A stretch of DNA of 64,000 nt. Source: Acidimicrobiaceae bacterium (lineage in GTDB: Bacteria; Actinomycetota; Acidimicrobiia; Acidimicrobiales; RAAP-2). Both the position numbers and the translations under genes were made by a program. Within the stretch, counting starts at the first letter, position 1. Each line of letters starts with the position of its first letter. The notes below the pieces were generated by a model. That model was given only the letters and a program-made list of their open reading frames with translations, was not told where the DNA came from and ran no database searches. The stretch lies in contig DAHUZT010000114.1 in the NCBI GenBank assembly GCA_027315005.1, forward strand, positions 1 through 64,000. The letters run 5' to 3'. Positions 36,361-44,864 of the stretch are shown here, one piece after another.

Positions 36361-39300
36361 TGCCCATCACCGGCGGCCCGGTCGGGCTCGGAGCGGCGCC
36401 GACGGGTCGCCGTCGGGCGCCGACCGAGGAGGGCCACCAGCGCAACCAGCCACGTGAGCAGCGAGGCCACGAAGGTGATCGGGACGGTGATCCCACCCTC
36501 GAAGCCGAGGACCGCCGGACCCGGTCGAGTCACCTGATAGCGGGCCGCCCATCCGAACGACTGAGACTCGTGCGCCGGCGTGCCGCCGGCCTGGGTCAGC
36601 ACCCACGACCCCGAGGGTGCGAGGGCGGCGAAGACGGTGCCGGCCGACACCGGGCCCCGATAGGCACGGGCGGCCGGCGTCCCGGTGAGGACGGGCCGGG
36701 CACCGGGTACCGGGCTCGTCCCCGGTCGCCCGGCGAGCACGCCGACCCCCCCTTGGGAAACCGGGCGCCGTCCTGCAGGCAGCTCGGCCTGCTGGGGGAG
36801 CCAATCGGTGTTGCCGTAGACGGTGATCCCGGTACCGGAGATGATCTCGCTCAAGTCGAGCTGTCGGGCGAGAGCGGGGGCGAGTCCGGGCGGAACCGGA
36901 TAGGTGGCCGGGGACTGCTCACCGGTGATCTCCGGAGCCAGGGCGGTCACGAGCACCACGTAGCGGATCCCGGACGAGGCGAGGAGGTGACCGAGGCGAT
37001 CGGTACGCCCCGATCGGGCCAGATCGACCTCGGTGGAGATCTTGGAGGCCGGACCGGCCCCGCCGGGCACCCAGAGCCACCGGGCATCGGGGGCGCCGTC
37101 CTCGGAGGTGGCGTACGCGAGGCCTCCGCCGGCGCTCCACGAACCCTGGTTGAGTGCGCGCGGATCACCGAGCCAAAGGACCCGGAATGCCCCCGAGGAC
37201 GTCCTCGACCGCATCCAGGTCACGGACTGGCTGAAGTCGTTGTAGGGCAGGTCCCATCTTCCGGGCAGCGCCGAGACGACGGTGGGCAGTGCACCCAGCA
37301 CGGCCATCAGCGCGGCCGAGCCTGCCACCACTTGACGCCAGCCGAACTGGGACGACGGTAGATCCTTCTCGAAAGCCGACATCCCGATGCCGATCGCGGC
37401 AGCCAGTGCGGCTGCGGCCGGTGCCAGGAGGACGAGGGTGTCGACGGCCAGACTTCCCACCCATCCCCGACCGATGGTCCAGGCGGCCAGACAGAACAGG
37501 AGCGCCAACGACCAGAGGCGGAACGCCCACCGGAAGCGCTCCGCCCGGGAAAGCATCAGCACCGCCCCTGCGGCGGCGGCGAAACCCCAGGCCAACGGCG
37601 AATCTCCGATTGGTCCGGAAGCGAAGCGGAGCAACGACCCCCACGGCGGAGCCTGCGACGGCGCCACCGGCACACCGAACAGCGAGAGCGCACCCCCCGA
37701 CGCGAACGAACCGATGAGCCAGGGTAGGCAGAGCGCTCCGGCCACCAGCGACCCGGACAGGGCCACCGCGGCGGAGCGCGCCATGGCTCGCCACTCCCCG
37801 ATCACCGACGAGGAGAGGACGAGGGCGACAGCGGCCAGCACGACGACGATGGCGGCCGCCGGCACGAACGAGACCAACACCGCCTCGAGGAGGCCGAGCA
37901 CCAGTACCCGGCGGAGTTGTGCAGACCGGATCAACGGGATCCTGCCGCGCCCACCCCCTCCGTTGGCCGGACCGACCAGCGTTCCATAGGGATCCGCTCC
38001 GCTCGCCCGGAACAGGAGGAGCAGCACCCAGGGCGCCCCGGCATAGACGATCAGCGCGTCCCAGCGGCCCTGCGACAGGGCGTCGTAGGGCACCGCCATG
38101 GCCAGGTAGGTCAGCCCTGCCACCACCGGGCCACGGGGGGAGGGAAACGGACGCACGAGCCGCGCGACGCCCCAGACACCGACCGGCACACAGCCGAGGA
38201 TCAGCACCTTTCCGGTCAGCCCCATGGCTCCGAGCAGGACGGTCGCGACGAGGCCGACCATGGCCAGGGCCGGTGTCGAAGGGGCGGTCGTCCCGAGACC
38301 GGTTGGGTGCCATCCGGTGGCGAAGGCGGTGAAGGTGGCCGACCAGCGCGGGAAGGGCACGAACTGCCCGACAACCGGGATTCCCCCGGTCAAGAGCCCC
38401 CGGGTGCCGATCACCGCGATCAGCACTCCCAACAGCCATGCGACGAGCCGGCCCCGCCCGGGGTTGTCGGATTCGGACTGCTCGAGGTGAGAGGCCGGTG
38501 CGGATCCAGCGGCCGCAGACCGTTCCTCGTCGTGGGCGCCGCGGAACCCCACCTGCACCACCCGCCTGCCGTAGGTGGACAGCCGGGCGCTCCCGCTCAG
38601 CTGGAGCTGACGGATCTCCCGGTCGCCGAGCCGACGATGCGACCGCACTTCGGCTCGCTGGCGGCGGATGGCCGGGACTCGTCCGAGGTTCCATCTCCAT
38701 GCCCGAACGACCGCGCGAGCCCGCTCCTGGTTGCCGGACAGGCCAGCCACGATCACCTCACCGATGGACAGGACCACCAACTGGGGGACGATCCGAATCA
38801 GGTGGAACGGGCCGTAGCACTTGAAGACCGCCAGTAGCTCGTGGCGTCGCTGGAGCTCCTGGAGGGTGACCGGGGGGACGGCGGGCGTCTCCCCCATCGG
38901 CGTCACGAGGGTCGGATCGACCGGCCGGGTGCCAGACGCGAGCTCCTCGCGGTGGCGGACCAGCGCGTCCGGCGCGACGATGACCCGCGCCCCGGCGACC
39001 TGTGCACGCCAGCACAGGTCGAGATCTTCGCCCATGGCCACGATGGCAGGATCGAATCCGCCGATCTCACCGAAGAGATCGGCCCGTATCAGGGTGACCC
39101 CGCCAGGGGCGACGAAGACGTCGCGCACCGCATCGTGCTGCCCGTGATCGATCTCGAAGGGTTGGACCCGTTCGACGACCGAGCCACCTTTGTCCACCGT
39201 CATCCCCACATGCACCAGCTGTGCGGGGTCGTCCCAGCTCACGACCTTGGAGGAGACGATGCCGGCGTTGGAACGGAATGCCTCTTCGACCATGAGGTGA

Positions 39301-39605
39301 ACGGCATCCGCCGCGAGGGCGACATCGTCGTGACAGAGCAGGAGGTAGTCGGCTCCGCCCACCATGTCGACCACCTCGTTGGCGGTGGGCCCGAAACCGC
39401 GATTCTCTTCGAATCGGCGCACATAGGCGGTGGGGAGGACCGGGGCGACCCGGGCTGTCAGGTCCTCGGCGCTGCCGGAGTCGAGCACCAGCACGGCCAG
39501 CTCCCCGTAGTCTTGAACGGAGAGAGAGCCCAGCAACACCTCGAAACTGGGGCCCGGATCGTGTGCCACCACGACAGCGGCGACCGAGGGCGCGAGCTCT
39601 TCCAT
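36357..39605 (-). CDS. GT2 glycosyltransferase fused to a large membrane domain
   Basis: 1082 aa. Residues 1-260 are a GT-A fold family 2 transferase: VAAVVVAHDPGPSFEVLLGSL, RFEENRGFGPTANEVVD, LLLCHDDVALAADAV (metal-binding DD) and EDLDLCWRAQVAGARVIV (catalytic EDLDL). From about residue 370 onward come a dozen or more hydrophobic helices with extracytoplasmic loops, and a final helix near 1045-1065. Such fusions in actinobacteria are thought to make and export or extend cell-wall polysaccharide. ATG at 39605 is where homology begins. Coupled by GTGA to the DUF5719-type gene. Donor and acceptor sugars unknown. Confidence 0.85.
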   Translation of the reverse strand: MEELAPSVAAVVVAHDPGPSFEVLLGSLSVQDYGELAVLVLDSGSAEDLTARVAPVLPTAYVRRFEENRGFGPTANEVVDMVGGADYLLLCHDDVALAADAVHLMVEEAFRSNAGIVSSKVVSWDDPAQLVHVGMTVDKGGSVVERVQPFEIDHGQHDAVRDVFVAPGGVTLIRADLFGEIGGFDPAIVAMGEDLDLCWRAQVAGARVIVAPDALVRHREELASGTRPVDPTLVTPMGETPAVPPVTLQELQRRHELLAVFKCYGPFHLIRIVPQLVVLSIGEVIVAGLSGNQERARAVVRAWRWNLGRVPAIRRQRAEVRSHRRLGDREIRQLQLSGSARLSTYGRRVVQVGFRGAHDEERSAAAGSAPASHLEQSESDNPGRGRLVAWLLGVLIAVIGTRGLLTGGIPVVGQFVPFPRWSATFTAFATGWHPTGLGTTAPSTPALAMVGLVATVLLGAMGLTGKVLILGCVPVGVWGVARLVRPFPSPRGPVVAGLTYLAMAVPYDALSQGRWDALIVYAGAPWVLLLLFRASGADPYGTLVGPANGGGGRGRIPLIRSAQLRRVLVLGLLEAVLVSFVPAAAIVVVLAAVALVLSSSVIGEWRAMARSAAVALSGSLVAGALCLPWLIGSFASGGALSLFGVPVAPSQAPPWGSLLRFASGPIGDSPLAWGFAAAAGAVLMLSRAERFRWAFRLWSLALLFCLAAWTIGRGWVGSLAVDTLVLLAPAAAALAAAIGIGMSAFEKDLPSSQFGWRQVVAGSAALMAVLGALPTVVSALPGRWDLPYNDFSQSVTWMRSRTSSGAFRVLWLGDPRALNQGSWSAGGGLAYATSEDGAPDARWLWVPGGAGPASKISTEVDLARSGRTDRLGHLLASSGIRYVVLVTALAPEITGEQSPATYPVPPGLAPALARQLDLSEIISGTGITVYGNTDWLPQQAELPAGRRPVSQGGVGVLAGRPGTSPVPGARPVLTGTPAARAYRGPVSAGTVFAALAPSGSWVLTQAGGTPAHESQSFGWAARYQVTRPGPAVLGFEGGITVPITFVASLLTWLVALVALLGRRPTATRRRRSEPDRAAGDGQ

Positions 39606-39681
39606 CAGACGCGTGAGGCTATCGGGCCCTGCCGGCCCCGAGGAAACCGGCCGCCTCCCTCCCGCGGGGCGGATTCCTCCC

Positions 39682-39729
39682 GCAAGTGCTTGCAACTGTT
39701 ATACAGCTGGTATACACTTGTTGCACAAG
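39682..39729. promoter_or_regulatory. Dyad-rich, AT-richer operator/promoter-like element
   Basis: Between the divergent GT2-fusion and coiled-coil genes. It holds GCAAG-tg-CTTGC (39682-39693), outer arms TGCAAC (39691-39696) and GTTGCA (39720-39725) around TTATAC and GTATAC boxes, and CTTGT-tgc-ACAAG (39717-39729). TATACA occurs at 39700-39705 and 39711-39716, usable as -10 boxes, with TTGCAA 15 bases before the second. The nested symmetry suggests binding of a dimeric repressor at a divergent promoter. Confidence 0.5.
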
Positions 39730-39830
39730 GCCCCGGAACCTGCGGGCGGCATCACCCGGTGGGAACACCGCCGGTTGGTGGCGCCAGGCACCGCGAGCGA
39801 ATGGGAACGAGAGACGCAGAGGAGCGCACC

Positions 39831-40262
39831 ATGCCCACCACCAAGAAGTCCGGCATCACCATTCCGGAGATCAGCACCGACGTCACCAAGACGGCGAAGG
39901 ACCTGACCGCCCTGGCCAAGGATGTGTCCTACGTGGCAATCGGCGCCGGAGTGCTCGGGTTCCAGAAGGTCCAGGTCCATCGTCATGAGCTGGCCAAACG
40001 GATCGCGGAGCCACGGACGGGCATCGACGACCGGCTCAGCTCGGCCCGCAGCGAATTGAGCGGAGCCCTCCAGACCGTGGACGCCACCGTCGAAGAGTTG
40101 CTGGAGCGAGTGGAGGACCTGGTCGAGCAGTTCGAGGACGCGCTGGCGCCGCTCGAAGACCGCCTTCCGACCCAGGCTCGCGACCTGGCTCAGCAGGTGC
40201 ATGTGCAGTCCAGGCAGATCCGCCAGCAGCTCCGCTCGCGGATTCCGACCATGGCGGCCTGA
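39831..40262 (+). CDS. Helical coiled-coil protein (phasin/HbhA-like in character)
   Basis: 143 aa, no signal peptide. After a short polar start, residues 10-60 (DVTKTAKDLTALAKDVSYVAIGAGVLGFQKVQVHRHELAKRI) form an amphipathic helix with one hydrophobic patch AIGAGVLGF; residues 70-140 are long charged helices (ATVEELLERVEDLVEQFEDAL). GAGGAG lies seven bases before the ATG at 39831. I do not recognise a named family; the character recalls phasins, HbhA or other helical surface/lipid-droplet proteins. It has an approximately 100-base leader downstream of a dyad-rich operator-like element, so it looks like an individually regulated gene. Confidence 0.7.
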   Translation: MPTTKKSGITIPEISTDVTKTAKDLTALAKDVSYVAIGAGVLGFQKVQVHRHELAKRIAEPRTGIDDRLSSARSELSGALQTVDATVEELLERVEDLVEQFEDALAPLEDRLPTQARDLAQQVHVQSRQIRQQLRSRIPTMAA

Positions 40263-40307
40263 CCCGGTCGGCCCACAGATCAGCGGGCGAGGTCCGTTTC
40301 TCGGAGT

Positions 40308-41207
40308 TCAGCCGAGCTGACGGTGCCAGAAGTTGAGCACGTCGGCGAGGGTGTCCTCGAGGGCGATCTCGGGAGTCCACCCGGTCGCCACCTCGAGCCG
40401 GCCCGGATCCCCCCACAGCACAGGCACCTCCACCGCCCGCACCAACCCTCGATCGGGTTCGAGGGCAAGGGAGGCGCCGGCCAGCTCGAGCAGTGTCCCG
40501 GCGATGGAGTCGATTGCGACGTCCCGACCCGAGCACACGTTGTAGAGACCATCCGGAGCGTCTTGTTCGACGAGCAGCCGGTATGCCCGGACCACGTCAC
40601 GTACGTCGGTGAAGTCGCGGCGCGCCGAGAGATTGCCCACCGGGATGGTGGCGGCTCCGGCACGCTCGGCTTCGACGATCCGCTTGGCAAGTCCCGCTAC
40701 GACGAAGTTCGGCGACTGTCCGGGACCGATGTGGTTGAACGGACGCACGATGACCACGTGCTGACCGTGGCCGAGCCGGGCCTGGGTGCACATCGCCTCG
40801 ACCGCGAGCTTCGAGGCCGCGTACGGAGTGAGCGGGGCGGTGGCCGACAGCTCGGTCAGCGGTAGCGACGATGGGTCGGTGACCGCCCCGTACACCTCGG
40901 CCGAGCTGGTCACCAGGATACGCGGCTCGGTCGCACACTGCCGGGCGGCAGCGAGGAGCACGGCCGTCCCGATGACGTTCACCTCGAGCACCTGGAGCGG
41001 CTCGTCCCACGACCGGCCGACATGGGTCAGCGCGGCCAGATGGTAGATGGCCTCCGGCGCCGAATCCTCCAGCGCGGCCAGCACTGCTCCGGGATCGGTG
41101 ATCTCCACCTCCCGGTCGATCTGGACGACGTGGTCACCCCGACTGCGGAGGTGCTCGGCCAACCAGGTCCCGACGAAGCCCCGGCCACCGGTGATCAACG
41201 AGCGCAC
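40308..41207 (-). CDS. NAD-dependent sugar epimerase/dehydratase, Rmd-like
   Basis: 299 aa short-chain dehydrogenase of the extended (NDP-sugar) type. Rossmann motif ITGGRGFVGTWLAEHL at the N-terminus, SSAEVYG with the active-site serine, YAASK (Tyr and Lys catalytic pair) and PFNHIGPGQSPNFVVAGLAKRI, which is typical of GDP-4-keto-6-deoxymannose reductase (Rmd) or GDP-mannose 4,6-dehydratase relatives. GTG start at 41207, with TAGGGT eight bases upstream. First in position next to three GT4 genes, hence probably supplying a deoxyhexose for them. Specific substrate is inferred; a generic epimerase is the alternative. Confidence 0.82.
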   Translation of the reverse strand: MRSLITGGRGFVGTWLAEHLRSRGDHVVQIDREVEITDPGAVLAALEDSAPEAIYHLAALTHVGRSWDEPLQVLEVNVIGTAVLLAAARQCATEPRILVTSSAEVYGAVTDPSSLPLTELSATAPLTPYAASKLAVEAMCTQARLGHGQHVVIVRPFNHIGPGQSPNFVVAGLAKRIVEAERAGAATIPVGNLSARRDFTDVRDVVRAYRLLVEQDAPDGLYNVCSGRDVAIDSIAGTLLELAGASLALEPDRGLVRAVEVPVLWGDPGRLEVATGWTPEIALEDTLADVLNFWHRQLG

Positions 41208-41265
41208 GACGGGTCACCCTATCGGTTGGACGGGCGACGGCCTCGTTGGCTCGGTATCGGCTCGG

Positions 41266-42414
41266 TCATCGAGCTGCCTCGGTGTAGCAGGCGCGCGTGG
41301 CTGCCACCGCCTTGTCCCAGGAGTGCTCGCGGGCCCAGACCAGCCCGGTGGCGATTCGGGCCCGGCGGGTGGGCTCGTCCTCGAGCAGCCCGGCGATGGC
41401 ACCGGACCACTGCTCGACGTCACCGGGTGGTACCAGCTCGGCACACCCTCCCGACGCCTCTCTCAGGCTCGGCAGGTCCGAGCAGACAACCGCTGTGCCG
41501 TGTGCCATCGCCTCCAGCACCGGCATGCCGAAGCCTTCGTGCAGGCTGGGCAGTGCCACCAGGGCCGCCCTGCGGTACAGGGCGCTGAGGGTGGCCTCGT
41601 CGACCGGCCCCAGCTCGATCAGATGGTCCCCGAGGGCTTCCCGTGCGGCACGGTCGATGAGGTCGGTGTTCAGCCAGCCGGGGAAGCCGACCAGCACGAG
41701 TGTCGGAGAGCCGGGACGCCTCCTGTGGAGACCGGCCATGGCTGCCGCCAGTGTTCCGACGTCCTTCCGGGGCTCCAGGCTGCCGACCCACAACACGTAC
41801 TCCCGTCCGGCCAGGCCCACGGCGGCCAACCGGGACCGTCCTCCATCTTCCTCGGTCCTGGGGACGAGAACTCCATGGGGCACCACCCTGATCTGTTCAC
41901 GCCGCACCGGGCTGAGCTCGACGACCTCGTCGGCTGCTGCCTCAGACGGGGTGATCACCACGGCGGCCCGACGTGCGGCCGCCTGCATCCCCAGCCGGTG
42001 GAAGCGCCGGCCGCGGGCGGTGAATGCCTCGGGGAACCGTTCGGGGGCCGCGTCGTGAACGGTCACCACCAGTCCGTACCGACCGCTCGGCGGCACCGCC
42101 ACCGACGTGGCGTGGACCACATCGAGGTCGACGAGACCGGTGGCCGGAAAGGCCAGCGGCGGGAGTCCAGCTACCTGCCAGACCTGGTAGAGCACCGGGC
42201 GGGGCAGCGGCAACACTTTCGGTAGGGACGTACTCGGCAGTGCCCGTGCCGACCACACCGCCCGAACCTCGGAGTCCGCATGGCGGGCGCAGAAGGTCAC
42301 CAGACGATCCTCGGGGAACAGCACCGGCAGTAGGCTCACCAGCTGTGTCGCGTACCGGCCGATGCCTCCCGGCGACGGGTGGAGGAGCTGCTCGACAGTG
42401 ATGGCTACTCGCAC
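41266..42414 (-). CDS. GT4 family glycosyltransferase
   Basis: 382 aa, GT-B fold. N-terminal ITVEQLLHPSPGGIGRYATQLVSLL carries the glycine-rich acceptor-side loop; the linker has YVLWVGSLEPRKDVGTL (nucleotide-sugar binding) and the C-domain has ALVALPSLHEGFGMPVLEAMAHGTAVV with the conserved EGFGMPVLE motif. Likely a mannosyl- or rhamnosyl-transferase of polymer assembly. GTG start at 42414 has AGAGGA eight bases upstream; its first 14 bases overlap, antisense, the start of the next GT4 gene. Cytoplasmic, peripheral to the membrane. Confidence 0.9.
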   Translation of the reverse strand: MRVAITVEQLLHPSPGGIGRYATQLVSLLPVLFPEDRLVTFCARHADSEVRAVWSARALPSTSLPKVLPLPRPVLYQVWQVAGLPPLAFPATGLVDLDVVHATSVAVPPSGRYGLVVTVHDAAPERFPEAFTARGRRFHRLGMQAAARRAAVVITPSEAAADEVVELSPVRREQIRVVPHGVLVPRTEEDGGRSRLAAVGLAGREYVLWVGSLEPRKDVGTLAAAMAGLHRRRPGSPTLVLVGFPGWLNTDLIDRAAREALGDHLIELGPVDEATLSALYRRAALVALPSLHEGFGMPVLEAMAHGTAVVCSDLPSLREASGGCAELVPPGDVEQWSGAIAGLLEDEPTRRARIATGLVWAREHSWDKAVAATRACYTEAAR

Positions 42415-43579
42415 CAGGCGGATCCTCTCGATTCAACCGGTGGCCGAACGGGGGGGTTCGGACCAGGCGCTGCTCAGCATGGTCCGTCGGCTCGGCCGGG
42501 AGGGATGGGAGTGCCACGTGGCCATGCCCGGCCCCTCACCCATTGCGTCCGAATGGAGCCATGCAGGCGCTGTCGTGCACAGCGTACCGATGCGCCGGAT
42601 CAGTGGCAGTGCCGGCCGGCGCCACTGGGCTGCCTACGCGCTGGCCTGGCCCGCCGTGGTGTTCCGCCTGGCCCGCCTGGCCTGCCGGCTCGACGTCGAT
42701 GTCGTGCACACCAACTCGCTCCACTCGTGGTACGGATGGGCGGCAGCCGCGCTGGCCCGCCGACCACACGTCTGGCATGCCCGGGAGATCGTCGTCCAAT
42801 CGGGCGCCGCCTTGCGATTGGAACGCTTCTTGGTCCAACACTTCGCCGACCAGCTCATCGCCGGGTCGGTCGCCATTGCCTCCCAGTTCCCCGAGGTTCG
42901 CGCCTCCCGCCTCTCCGTCATCACCGACGAGGCGGATCCGGATCGCTTCAACCCCCGCTACGCCGGAAACTTCCGGACCGGTCAGGGGATCGCCGACGAC
43001 GTCTTTCTGGTCGGAGCGGCCGGGCGCATCGACACCTGGAAGGGAATCGAGGTACTGCTCGACGCCGTTCCCATCCTCCGCCGACGGTTCTGTGACCTCA
43101 CCGTGGCGGTGGCCGGCCTTCCGGTACGAGGTAAAGAGCGCTACGCCCGTGGACTCGAGGAGAAGGCGGTGGCCACCCCCGGAGTCAGATGGCTTGGATC
43201 CGTCGGAGAGATCGCCGGGTTCATGGCCGACCTCGACGTGTTCGTCCTCCCCTCCACCGAACCGGAGCCGTTCGGTCTGGTCGTGGTCGAGGCCCTGTCG
43301 AGCGGCGTACCCGTCGTGGCATCCGCCGCCGGGGGTCCGACGGAGATCCTTGCCGATCAACCACCGACGGTCGGTCGCCTGGTCCCTCCCGGAGACGCCG
43401 GAGCGCTGGCTGCTGCGGTGGCAGATCTGCTTCCCGCCGGGACGTCGACGGTCGCACGTCGGAGCCGGACGGGGGTGCACCCGGGTCCACCCCCGGATTA
43501 CGCCTCGGCCCTGGAAGCGGCGATCAGGGCGAGGACGACTGCTGCTGGGCACGTCACGAGCGCGTTCAGGCACCGGTGA
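42401..43579 (+). CDS. GT4 family glycosyltransferase
   Basis: 392 aa, GT-B fold. Starts RRILSIQPVAERGGSDQALLSMVRRL, with the acceptor-side GGS loop, then DVVHTNSLHSWYGW and VWHAREIVVQ. The C-domain has VGAAGRIDTWKGIEVLLDAVPIL and VFVLPSTEPEPFGLVVVEALSSGVPVVA (the E..E pair of the retaining active site). Divergent from the GT4 at 41.3-42.4 kb with a 14-base overlap of the two 5' ends, and convergent on the next GT4 with a 14-base overlap of the stops. ATG at 42401; GGAGGAG lies 13 bases upstream, rather far. Confidence 0.9.
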   Translation: MATRTRRILSIQPVAERGGSDQALLSMVRRLGREGWECHVAMPGPSPIASEWSHAGAVVHSVPMRRISGSAGRRHWAAYALAWPAVVFRLARLACRLDVDVVHTNSLHSWYGWAAAALARRPHVWHAREIVVQSGAALRLERFLVQHFADQLIAGSVAIASQFPEVRASRLSVITDEADPDRFNPRYAGNFRTGQGIADDVFLVGAAGRIDTWKGIEVLLDAVPILRRRFCDLTVAVAGLPVRGKERYARGLEEKAVATPGVRWLGSVGEIAGFMADLDVFVLPSTEPEPFGLVVVEALSSGVPVVASAAGGPTEILADQPPTVGRLVPPGDAGALAAAVADLLPAGTSTVARRSRTGVHPGPPPDYASALEAAIRARTTAAGHVTSAFRHR

Positions 43580-44768
43580 CGCCCCACTTCCTCGCTCCTG
43601 CCCGAGCCTCCAGGGCGTCCCGGTAGAGATCGGCGAGACCATCGGCACAGGTGTCCCAGCGGAACCGCTCAGCGACCAACCGACCACGCTCGATCAATGC
43701 CGCCCGCTCAGATCCGACCGCCAGGAGGTCCTCCAGGGCGCTGGCCAGCGCATCCCCGTCCCCTGGTGCCACCAGGATGGCCCCATCCCCCACCACCTCG
43801 GGAACCGCGCCCGCGGCGGTGGCCACCACTGGGATCCCGGCCGCCATGGCCTGGAGCGGTGGGAAGCCGAACCCCTCGTAGACCGACGGATAGGCCAGGA
43901 CCTCGGCGCGCCGCAGGGTGGCGGCCAGGTCCCGATCGGAGAGGTAGCCGGGGCGCATGATGCGCCGGCGGGCCGGCGAAGCCTCCACCGCGGCTCGGAA
44001 CCGCTCGACGCCCCATCCGTCCCCACCCACCACGACGAGTGCCACATCGGGATGGATGGCGGTCGCCTCCCCGAACGCCGAAACCAGCAGCGGGTAGTCC
44101 TTCCGGGGCTCGACGGTTCCGACGGCCAGCACGTACCGCCGACAACCCTCGGGCAGGTCGAATGGCAGCGCCTCATCGGACCGGAAGCCCGGCAACGGGG
44201 GAATCCCGTGGTGGACGGCTCGCACCCGTGCGGGATCGGCACCGAACTCGGCCACCACTTCGTCGGCCACGAAACGGGACGGAGTGTGCACCCAAGCCCC
44301 GGCGTCGAGCGCGCGACGGATGAGCTTCGGGAAGATCAGGGTGGGTGGTTCGCACAGCTCGGGGAAGCGCAACACGGTGAGGTCGTGCACCGTGACCACC
44401 CGGGCGGCCGACGACGTGGGTGGGACGACGAAGTTCGAGCCGTGGACTATGTCCCACCGACCGATGAACCACTCAAGCGGAGGTAGGTCCCCATGTCTCC
44501 AGGCCGCCTGCAGCGGGCGGGCCGGCATCGCCCGATCGAGGACGGTGACACCAGGTGGCACCCGGGCACCGAGGGCGTGACGCCGGCGCCAGGTCACCGC
44601 GAACGCGCCGACCGCGAGATCCTGCCGGGCGGCCAATCCCGAGAGGGCGCCGGAGCAGAACTTGCCCACACCGGTGGGGCTCCCGAGCAGCGGCGTGGCG
44701 TCGACGGCCACCGAAAGCCGGTCGGTGGGTTGACCTGGCTCCTCCGGCACGTTCGGAGCCTTGCACAA
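43566..44768 (-). CDS. GT4 family glycosyltransferase
   Basis: Up to 400 aa, GT-B fold. VAVDATPLLGSPTGVGKFCSGALSGL is the acceptor-side N-terminus, WDIVHGSNFVVPPT and RVVTVHDLTVLRFPEL follow; the C-domain has YVLAVGTVEPRKDYPLLVSAF and VLAYPSVYEGFGFPPLQAMAAGIPVVA. It resembles mannosyltransferases of polysaccharide operons. The start is doubtful: the open frame begins with TTG at 44768, but GTG at 44750 or 44711 would remove only unconserved residues, and family homology begins at VAVDATPLLG. It diverges from fbiA and its stop overlaps the previous GT4 by 14 bases. Confidence 0.88.
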   Translation of the reverse strand: MCKAPNVPEEPGQPTDRLSVAVDATPLLGSPTGVGKFCSGALSGLAARQDLAVGAFAVTWRRRHALGARVPPGVTVLDRAMPARPLQAAWRHGDLPPLEWFIGRWDIVHGSNFVVPPTSSAARVVTVHDLTVLRFPELCEPPTLIFPKLIRRALDAGAWVHTPSRFVADEVVAEFGADPARVRAVHHGIPPLPGFRSDEALPFDLPEGCRRYVLAVGTVEPRKDYPLLVSAFGEATAIHPDVALVVVGGDGWGVERFRAAVEASPARRRIMRPGYLSDRDLAATLRRAEVLAYPSVYEGFGFPPLQAMAAGIPVVATAAGAVPEVVGDGAILVAPGDGDALASALEDLLAVGSERAALIERGRLVAERFRWDTCADGLADLYRDALEARAGARKWGVTGA

Positions 44769-44813
44769 CCCCGGGGACCGGACGTCGCCGACGGCACCCG
44801 GACCGCTTTTGGC

Positions 44814-44819
44814 TAGCCT
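44814..44819 (+). promoter_or_regulatory. Putative -10 hexamer for the fbiA leader
   Basis: TAGCCT ends six bases before an ATG at 44826 that opens a 12-codon ORF. Spacing is that of the leaderless promoters elsewhere in the window; no -35 element is evident. Confidence 0.45.
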
Positions 44820-44825
44820 GCGCCG

Positions 44826-44864
44826 ATGACCCCTGCCGCCACGCTCCTCGGGTCCCGCCGGTGA
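44826..44864 (+). CDS. 12-codon leader ORF overlapping fbiA
   Basis: ATG at 44826 opens MTPAATLLGSRR and ends in a TGA at 44862-44864 that overlaps the fbiA GTG (44861-44863) as GTGA. With TAGCCT six bases upstream, the message would start at this ATG, so ribosomes would load on the leader ORF and re-initiate on fbiA. The peptide has no run of a regulatory amino acid, so coupling rather than attenuation is the likelier purpose. It may also be chance; the frame is only 12 codons. Confidence 0.4.
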   Translation: MTPAATLLGSRR

